A stretch of DNA of 24,952 nucleotides from Tulasnella sp. 424 (Eukaryota; Basidiomycota; Agaricomycetes; Cantharellales; Tulasnellaceae). The DNA lies in contig WSUB01000319.1 of the NCBI GenBank assembly GCA_019633425.1, positions 1-24,952 of the forward strand, read 5' to 3'. Shown one piece after another: positions 18,322 to 24,952 of the stretch. How positions within the stretch are numbered: the first letter of the stretch is position 1; each line of letters starts with the position of its first letter. The notes under the pieces are model-generated. The model did no database searches. It saw nothing but the letters and a program-made list of their open reading frames with translations, and was not told the origin of the DNA. The position numbers and the translations under genes were made by a program.

Positions 18322-20703
18322 TCATGCGGCTTCTTCTCCCTCCAATAATCGACGGACTTTAGCAGCTTCCTCAGAGGCATAAGCTGCTTGCTGACTACGG
18401 CCGATTTGTTGAAGGATTTCGGCAGCTTGTATATAAGGACCAATTGCGTCACTGTGATTGCCCTGATCGCGATGCACGTCAGCAATGTTCCACAGAGCAT
18501 AGGCTCTCCCGCAACGGTCGCCGAGATCAGTAGCGATGTTGAGGGCTTCTAAGTTAAGTGTGATAGCCTGGCTATACTGGTTTTGAAGCCGACGTATCTC
18601 AGCGAGACCCCGCAAAGTTTCCGCTCTCCCTTGTCGATTGCCCAAGTCGGTCTGGATTTGCAGGGCTTCAGAGCAGAATGTAATGGCCTGGCTGTACTCC
18701 TTTCGAGCTCGATGCACATCAGCAAGACCCTGAAGATCAAAGGCTCTCCACTGAATGTCGCCGATGTCGGTGTGGATTTGTAGGGCTTCCGAGTAGAATG
18801 TAACGGCCTGGCTGTACTGCTTTCGATTCCGATGAACCTCAGCGAGACAAAGAAGAGTAGCGGCTCTCCCTCCACTGTCTCCGATGTCGGTGCAGATTTG
18901 TAGGGCTTCCGTGTAGAATGTAACGGCCTGGCTGTACTCGTCTCGAAACCGATGTGTCTGGGCCAGCCCATACAGCGCCACAGACTCCCCTCCCTTGTCG
19001 CCGATGTTTCTATAGCCAATCAAAGCGTTGGTGTAGAAGTCCAGAGCATTGGTGTAGTCACCCTGCTGTCTGTGCATCTCTCCCAGTTGCACCAGAAGCG
19101 CCGGAGAGCGAGCCCGAAGAGCCGCTGCTTCCGTGGTCCTTATCGGGTTTGGAATGATCATAGGCTGTATCGATTCCGTCAATAACGAGTAATTGACCCT
19201 GAATGAGCATTACTCGCCATCAAATTAAATGACTTCCGACAATCCTCGGCAGTCGGTCGTTTTCTGGGGTCAATGTTCCAACATGCAAGCATGATAGAAC
19301 AAAGCGCCTGAATTAACGACATGCGAACATGGTCGGTGATGGATGGAAGATCTCCCTGAATGACCCGCTTGATAACAAGGGTGTCTTTGACGACATCTTG
19401 AAATGGGATTGAGTTTGTCATTACCTATTTTGGAGGAGATTTCGTGAGACTCAATTGGGAATAGTATAGTAATTAAACTCTACTACCTCGTAAGCCACCC
19501 ATCCCAAAGCCCAGATGTCGCTCCCAAGGCAAGCTTCCTCCTCTCTCAGCACCTCTGGGGGAGCCCACCGAAGCGTGTATTTATCTCCTGTCAACGTTAT
19601 GCCCATCGTGTTGGTGGAACTGCAGAACGTTGCTTCGAGTGACAAGGCTGCCTGCGGTTTGTTCTCAGTTTGACTCGTCTCCTTGTCCGTGCCAGTGTCC
19701 TTGGCTACGAGACGCCGAGCGGATCCAAGGTCGGTGATTACCGCACGGTATTCGGAGTTGACCAATATATTTATCTGAAAATTTAGATCGATGTTTGCCG
19801 GGGGCTCGGTATGACGCTGTCGGAACGTACGGATTTCAAATCGCCGTGGCGTATGGGGGGCGTTCGGCTATGAAGGTATTCTACTCCTCGAGTCACGTCT
19901 TTAATCTTGGATACAGAGTGTCAGAGGTAGGTGGAAGGAAAATATTTCGATCGTACCAGCCAGATTCGTTCCGGGATTTCCCAGTCCGCTGATGCAATAA
20001 AATCCCTTAATGTACCGTTGTCCTCCCAGGGAAAGACCAGCCAAATTATATCATTGGACAAGTCCTCGACGAACCCTTCGAGCTCGATGACGTTTTCGTG
20101 GGAAAGGTCGACTAGGAATCCCGCCTCTCTCAGTGTCAACTGAGCCGAAAGAATTAGCGTTGAAGACTCCGCGTGGTTGAGTAGTAGGTTCTTACCCCCA
20201 GCACCTTCGCTCGATCGTCTGATATGTTCATTTTTTTGACTGCTACAGGCTGTGAAGTTGTAATTGATGAGCCGCCCGACGTCACTGTAAATCATCAGAG
20301 AAGGTGTCCAGCACCGACCTTCGGCCGCCGGGACGTCGCTCCTTCGGGACCATTGGGATCGACAGTTTTACCTTGGGTGGCATCGGATTGGTCGTTCTGG
20401 TCATTAACGCCGGAGGGGGCGGCCCAAAACCCTTTTACAACCGTCGCGTTCCCTCCACGGAACTTGGGGGCGTCTTTGGGGAATTCGACTGATGACTGAT
20501 CAATCCGCCATTTTGCAAGCTTTTCGAGCTTATCCCCCCACGAAGAGAGTATTAATTTTTGAGTTATAAAAATTGCTCTTTGGGAACCGAGAAGGACGTA
20601 CCAGCTTGGCGCTCGGCTGGAGTCCACCGGAGGGCAACTCGCGGTTCAGCGGTGACGCAGGCAAGCCAGAAGCGCCAGCATCGTGGCTTTCGACTTTTTG
20701 CAT
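18322..20703 (-). CDS. Protein kinase (TKL-like) with C-terminal TPR repeats, 8 exons, 647 aa
   Basis: Exons: 20703-20602, 20528-20372, 20284-20196, 20139-19957, 19905-19831, 19774-19487, 19424-19218, 19164-18322. All phases agree (1944 nt). Kinase landmarks: glycine loop GGNATVVKG (59-67), ATP lysine in VAVKKM (Lys103), helix-C Glu121, HGDLKS catalytic loop (Asp199), metal-binding Asn204, DLG (217-219) in place of DFG, APPE (273-276), SDIW (287-290) and subdomain XI Arg in RKRPTAEDC. Residues about 389-628 are six 40-residue TPRs plus a partial seventh. The HGDLK loop and short N-terminus resemble fungal tyrosine-kinase-like proteins; Ser/Thr phosphorylation is expected by family, and the TPRs should bind a peptide or protein partner. 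No signal peptide or membrane segment, so probably cytoplasmic. The last intron uses a GC donor (GCGAGT). The start is the first ATG of the N-terminal exon conserved in both units. Partner and pathway are unknown. Confidence 0.8.
18382..19101 (-). repeat. Six 120-bp TPR-coding tandem repeats, unit B
   Basis: Six 40-codon TPR units in the last exon of the kinase-TPR gene, same length and register as in unit A. Adjacent units share stretches such as tgtagggcttccg and gatgtcggtg, so homology is visible at DNA level. Central units 2-4 resemble each other most; the first and last are more divergent, the usual pattern of caps in a TPR solenoid. Confidence 0.9.
19165..19217 (-). other. GC-AG intron at the kinase/TPR junction
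   Basis: A 53-bp intron with donor ATG|GCGAGT and acceptor GATACAG is the only phase-compatible way I found to join the kinase exon (ending SFNLM) to the TPR exon (starting PMIIPNP). The same donor, acceptor and 53-bp length occur in unit A (5033-5085). The GTAATG one base into the donor would leave the wrong phase with every nearby acceptor. Confidence 0.6.
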
Positions 20704-21747
20704 AGGATTTTATAAAGAAGAAGGGCGTACGTGACTGCTAGAGCCGAGGTTCTTGGGGTGTGCTTCGCAGAGAAGGAGGAAAGCGGATAGTGAGGTGATG
20801 AGGGACTGGGCGGTGAGTCGCGGCAAGGGGTATGAACAGAACGAAGGAAGCTTTTCCCACCCGGCACTGTATCTCAGTCCGCCTTTCTTCGTGAGGCCGA
20901 TGAACACGCTGCAATGGTCTCGCAGCTGGGCGCTTGTCGACTTCGTACAATGTTCCACGCAAGGCCGCGCGGTGAAGGTGAGGTTCTGTCGCACATGAAA
21001 TCAACCTAAGATCTCGCGGGTTTTCAAAGTCTCCGGAGCACTCCATCCCCCTCGCGAGTGCCCTTCGCGTTTGATTCTAGGATCCAAATCGTCAGCGTGG
21101 GATATTTGAGGTTCTGTTGGTTTCAGTCAAAATAATATCTTTCAGATGGACGGGGGTGAGGGGACAGTGGATTGACAAGCTGTGGTTGGAGAATACGGAA
21201 GTTCCCGACCGTCAACGGGCATCACCGAGCCGAGACCAGGATATACTCGCACCAGATTAGCGGGTTACGAAGCAAACTTTGAACGATTGTATACGAAAAC
21301 TTAGTACTTGACGAAGAGATAACAGGAGTCGCGAAAGGTTAACGTCTCGGACGAAAAATATAGAGTGAAAAAGCATTCGAAGACAGCAGCAACGGCAAAG
21401 GTAGTTAGATATGGACGCATCGAAAGCTTGGGTGAATAGAGAGTATACACCAAAATAGTGAGAAAGGGCGAAAAATGAGAGTTTGTACGCAGATACATAA
21501 TACGCAAGATATTGAAGTATCTAGTACTTGTATACGTTGTAATGTAAGAGCAGGGTAGAGAAATATCGACGGGAAGAAGGATGAACGTGAAGGGAAAACC
21601 CAAGCCGTCGATCAATCGACGCATGATGATACTGATGATACACGAATAAGGGGGTATACCGTCCACTCGAACCCTCAAATAAGGTAGATACATCTCACCG
21701 TTCCCAGAGGGTTGAGGTAAGGGAGAGGCTCATGGGACGCAAACGCC
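20704..21747. other. Intergenic region, kinase-TPR upstream and gene C 3' flank, unit B
   Basis: Counterpart of 7047-8050. TATAAAA lies 6-12 bp upstream of the kinase ATG on the minus strand (about 20709-20715), too close for an ordinary TATA box and absent in unit A. The 3' flank of gene C (about 21170-21747) keeps blocks such as cgaataagggggtatacc in both units. No gene is supported. Confidence 0.5.
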
Positions 21748-23787
21748 TTAGGCCTTCATAGCCCTCAACTTGGTCATCAACTCCTCAACCTCCTCAGGAC
21801 CCTTCGCGCCCCACCTACACGAATCGTCCACCCCAACCCTCAAACTGCTCGAATCGCTCGACATCAAACCCGCAACGACGCTTCTTCTTTTCTTATACGC
21901 TGAAGGGGGTGGAGGAGGCGGAGCTGGTGAGCCGCGAGAAGGTAGAGCCGCCTCGCTGCTCTTCCGAGTCAGAGCGGCAGAGACCTTTTGGTAGTGGTAG
22001 GATGATGGTTTCTTTTCGCTGGGTTCTTTGGCATCTTCGGTCAGGAGCGAGGAAGTGGAGGTAGTAGCGTCCGTGACGGTGCTAGTTGTGGTGGTGGTAG
22101 TGGTGGTAACCATAGCCGGGTACAAATCAGGATACTCCACTCCAAAGAACTTGGTCAACTTGGTCGCTTGTCTCCTCTTGGTTGCAAACGATTGACTCTT
22201 GCTTCGGCTGAGAGTCCGCTTCCGCCTCGAAGGGCCAGCACTGCTGGAATTAGCCGTGGCAGTGTCTGCATTGGCGTTGTGGAGCGGCATCGAGGGGGGT
22301 GCGGGCGCGGGAGGCTCGAACACTTGAGGGAGTTTGAGCGGGCTGACTGGACCGGATCTCGCTTTCGGAGTGGTGGGAGTGACGGCCGTCGTCGTCGGCG
22401 AAAGGGCCCCGACTTCTTTCTCAGCTGGGAACTCGACGAGAATGGGGGACGGTATGCTCTTCACCCGACTGAGTCAGAAGAACTACCGCCCAACCCCATC
22501 TTCACGTCTTCACTGCTACTAACGACGGAAGACCCAATCGACGACCGCCTTCGAACTCGCGTCGAGCTAGGATCGGTCTCTGCAGTCGGCGTAGGGGCGT
22601 CGTTTTCGTCTCCGTGGAAAGACCACGTCGACGACGCAGCTGGGGAACGTGGTACGCTGAGGATGTAGGTGGTGGACTGTCGGCGAAGCGAAGAGGTTGT
22701 AGAGCTCAAGTCCAAGTCGAAATTGAGGCTGATCTTGGTTGAAGACGCGTCGTTGGTCGTGATTTGGAAAAGAGCGTGTGGAGGCGCTTGACCGAATTTC
22801 TGCAAATTGTTGGTATTATCAGTCGGCATCAGCTCAAACCCAAGACTGCGCGATTACGCACCTTGGTCATCTTCTGAGCCCTCCGGACGTTCAATGCCTT
22901 TTCCTTCGGGGTCACCCCCCTCCCGTCATCCACTTCCTCCGCACTCCGCATAGGCTTGCGAATGTACATCGGCGTAGTCGGGCTGACAGACAAGAGGTGC
23001 CTGCTCTCGGAATCCTGTTCGAATCCGTCTTGAGACCTGGAGGTTCTGGTGGGTAAGACGGTGTCCGATGCCCAAGGAGGTGGGAGTGTAGCGACGGTCG
23101 ACGTCCAATCGGTTCCACGAGAAGGGCTGCGACCCGTCGCTGGCAAGTCGGCTTCGCTGTTGACGACGCGGAGCTTCATCACGTCAACGTCGTCGCTGTG
23201 CACTCGGCGGTGTGAGCGGCGCCTGCGTTGGCGCTCTTCGGGGGCGGAACGCGTCGCTCGGGTTCAACGACCACTTGGACTTGTTCGTGCTTCGGTTTCT
23301 TCTTCTGGCTGATCCGTAAGCTAAAAGAAGGTTTATCCGAGACTTTTCGGCGTTTGGAGCTGGCGGAGTCGAGGCTGGATGCTGGGAGGTCGGACGAGGA
23401 GGATGATTGCTGAGAGCCTTGCGGGAGTTCCGGTGGGATGGATTCTCCCAGTCGACGTTGGAGTTTTGGTGCTTGATTTACCTGCCACTGACGGGAATCC
23501 GGAAGGATGAAAGTTGACGTCGATGCAATCGAGTCGAATGTAGCAGTCGATGTCACGGAACTGGAACGATCGCGACCCCTTCCCCTGATGACGGTCGAGT
23601 GAACGACTGAGAGGTGTGTCGAGGAGGACATCGGTGAGGGGAATACGTATGAGGTCGTCGTTGTAGATGTTGGGAGCGCTGGTAAATCGTTACCAAGTAA
23701 AGACTGTGATGGTGATGAAGCAAATACCAGAGACTGCTTCGACTGCACGACAACAGAGTCTTGTTGCTCGTCTTGGTCGTCCTCCAT
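21748..23787 (-). pseudogene. Gene C, unit B copy: two-motif basic protein with two frameshifts
   Basis: Exons 23787 (first in-frame ATG) to 22862 and 22799-21748, joined by a 62-bp intron (GTGCGT donor, TTGCAG acceptor, phase 0) giving RRAQKMTK|KFGQAPPHALFQ. The second exon carries RRKRTLSRSKS, RRQATKLTKFFGVEYPDL, poly-Thr, and ends MTKLRAMKA. Against copy A there is a 1-nt deletion near 22462-22480 (GGSSS then a stop). A frame change is also needed between about 23180 and 23290, because the first exon frame (KKKPKHEQVQVVVEP) ends at 23179 while the conserved downstream frame (HSDDVDVMKL) is shifted, and I find no intron that resolves it. Residues 1 to about 60 are Ser/Gln-rich. Function unknown. 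Either a pseudogene or a gene with base-level sequence errors. Confidence 0.55.
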
Positions 23788-24853
23788 ATCGACCGGCGAA
23801 CAGTACCAAGGGAAGGTAGACTCCTTCGGTGGTGGTGACACGACCACAGTCGTCGGGGTCGTCTCAGACGGCTCATCGACGTGCACCTGGGTCGACGTCT
23901 AGATTAAAACTCCGCCTGTGGGTGTTTGACCGATGACAGGCCCGCTGCGCTCCTGCTCCTGCTGATGCTCATGGGACTGCTGCTGCTGCTGCTTCCTCGA
24001 CTGACGTCCCAGCTTCAACGACGTGCAGCGCCCAAGACTTGCCCCAGCTTCCGCGTCCTTCTGACTAGCTCGGCGCGTTCCTTCGCCTTGAGGGATGTTG
24101 GTAGTCGTTGGGAGCGGCAGCTAAAATAGCGCTGCTGATGATGCTGTTGTTGTGGGCATGGTAATCGATTGGAATGTGGAAGTAGATACAATGGGGTGAG
24201 GAGCACCCCGAAGTGCGGTTGAAGGTCTTCTACATGGCGGAGAGATGGACCGCGTTTTAAGGAGAAATTCTAGCGATGAGTAGTTGAAGGTTGTGAGTCG
24301 CAGGATGCTCTACGCCCAAACACGGTTTGCATGGGATGGAGAGCGTAAGAGAGAGAGGAGTACGTGAGGTAGGCGTTTTCATCGTGGCCAACTACCCTGC
24401 ACTATCAACGGGCGTCTACTTAGAAGAATAGTTGTGCCGAGTGGTCAACGTTGAGGACCCGTTCGAAGAATTGCGCTTTTGCAAGACCATTCGTTCGGCA
24501 CTATTGGGCGACGTCAGTGAAGGAAGGGGCCGAAGACGGGGAAGCAGTCAATATCCAAATCCAGGAACGTCCTCGCAAACAATTGTCCACGACAGGGAAA
24601 CACTTGAGAAGCCCAGACGCATTTGGGATACTAATGATTACTTTGAGAAGGAAGAGACTCTAGAGATGCATTTCCAATAATTACAAGGAATAAAGAAAAC
24701 CAAGGCCGATCCGAGAAACGCAGAAATGCAGAAAATAAAAGAAAAAAAGAACACGGCGCTCAGGACAAATCCCCAAAGCTCCCAGATTTCGCCGGGGCCT
24801 TGAATCAAATGCAAGGGGGAATACAAAGTACGTAATAATAGAGTCCAACGTGC
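23788..24853. other. Gene C 5' region and conserved spacer, unit B
   Basis: From 23788 to about 24300 it matches the gene C leader of unit A (QVHVDEPSETT continues upstream to a TAG at 23899-23901; a leader frame at 24015-24206 keeps DLQPHFGVLL and PCPQQQHHQQ). From 24463 to about 24740 it is nearly identical to 10750-11030. From about 24785 similarity to unit A is lost, and after about 70 bp the third M copy begins. CTG/CAG triplet runs lie near 23978-23998. Confidence 0.5.
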
Positions 24854-24952
24854 CCCAACTTGCCGACGAAACCCGTCTCGGGTGCCGTCCCGCTTACTTG
24901 AGCAGACAGAGCAACACCCGAATCGTGGGGTTTTTGTTCGTCCGCATCAGCC
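24854..24952 (-). pseudogene. Start of the third unit: gene M exon-6-like fragment
   Basis: Minus strand reads DSGVALSAQVSGTAPETG then FVGKLG, homologous to the end of M exon 6 at 12295-12400 and related to exon 5. The donor that is GTACGT in units A and B reads GCACGT here, and the sequence that should hold the last M exon and its 3' flank (11150-12220 in unit A) is missing to its left. The third M copy therefore appears 3'-truncated; the rest lies beyond the window. Confidence 0.65.

Larger units (their letters stand above)
12716..24853. repeat. Tandem segmental duplication, unit B
   Basis: Second unit, in direct orientation relative to unit A. Exons are clearly alignable by eye, while intergenic stretches carry many indels, so the duplication is not recent. 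It carries the better-preserved kinase-TPR gene and most of the better-preserved gene M, plus a unit-specific insertion at about 15231-17205. Its right end lacks the equivalent of 11150-12290: sequence similar to unit A up to about 24785 is followed within about 70 bp by an M exon-6-like sequence at 24854. Confidence 0.9.

Overview
The window looks like nuclear DNA of a filamentous basidiomycete. Genes are split by short introns (about 50-90 bp) with GTACGT, GTAAGA or GTGAGT donors, exons meet in compatible phases, and the best recognisable protein is a kinase fused to regular tetratricopeptide repeats (TPRs), a type I associate with Agaricomycetes such as Rhizoctonia or Tulasnella relatives. 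The taxon is inference. I see no bacterial-style operons, rRNA, tRNA or CRISPR. All convincing genes lie on the minus strand.

The dominant structure is a tandem segmental duplication with a period of about 12.6 kb (12559-12688 bp at gene M landmarks). Unit A fills about 1-12.7 kb, unit B about 12.7-24.85 kb, and the last 100 bp open a third unit. Read along the minus strand, each unit carries gene C (two RR..K-FG motifs, unknown function), then a TKL-like kinase-TPR gene, then gene M (signal/membrane segment at the N-terminus and a long Ser/Pro-rich tail built from duplicated exon modules). The M copy starting at 14980 runs across the unit boundary to 11424.

The copies have decayed differently. 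In unit B the kinase-TPR gene can be assembled as 8 phase-compatible exons (18322-20703, 647 aa) and gene M as 7 exons (11424-14980, 1009 aa). In unit A, gene M is a pseudogene carrying a 144-bp foldback (MITE-like) insertion, frameshifts and lost splice sites. The unit A kinase has a 480-bp tandem duplication of its ATP-binding exons, both copies with damaged splice sites, yet its C-lobe and TPR exons remain open. Gene C has lesions in both units, at different places. Unit B also holds a roughly 2-kb insertion (about 15231-17205) containing a third, degenerate fragment of the gene C 5' region.

The kinase is the most informative gene: ATP-binding, catalytic and metal-binding motifs are all visible and its C-terminal half is six near-regular 40-residue TPRs. 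A tandemly amplified, unevenly decaying kinase-TPR locus could be a fast-evolving sensing or recognition locus, but nothing here proves that. Exon models, splice sites and lesions were worked out by hand and need transcript support.
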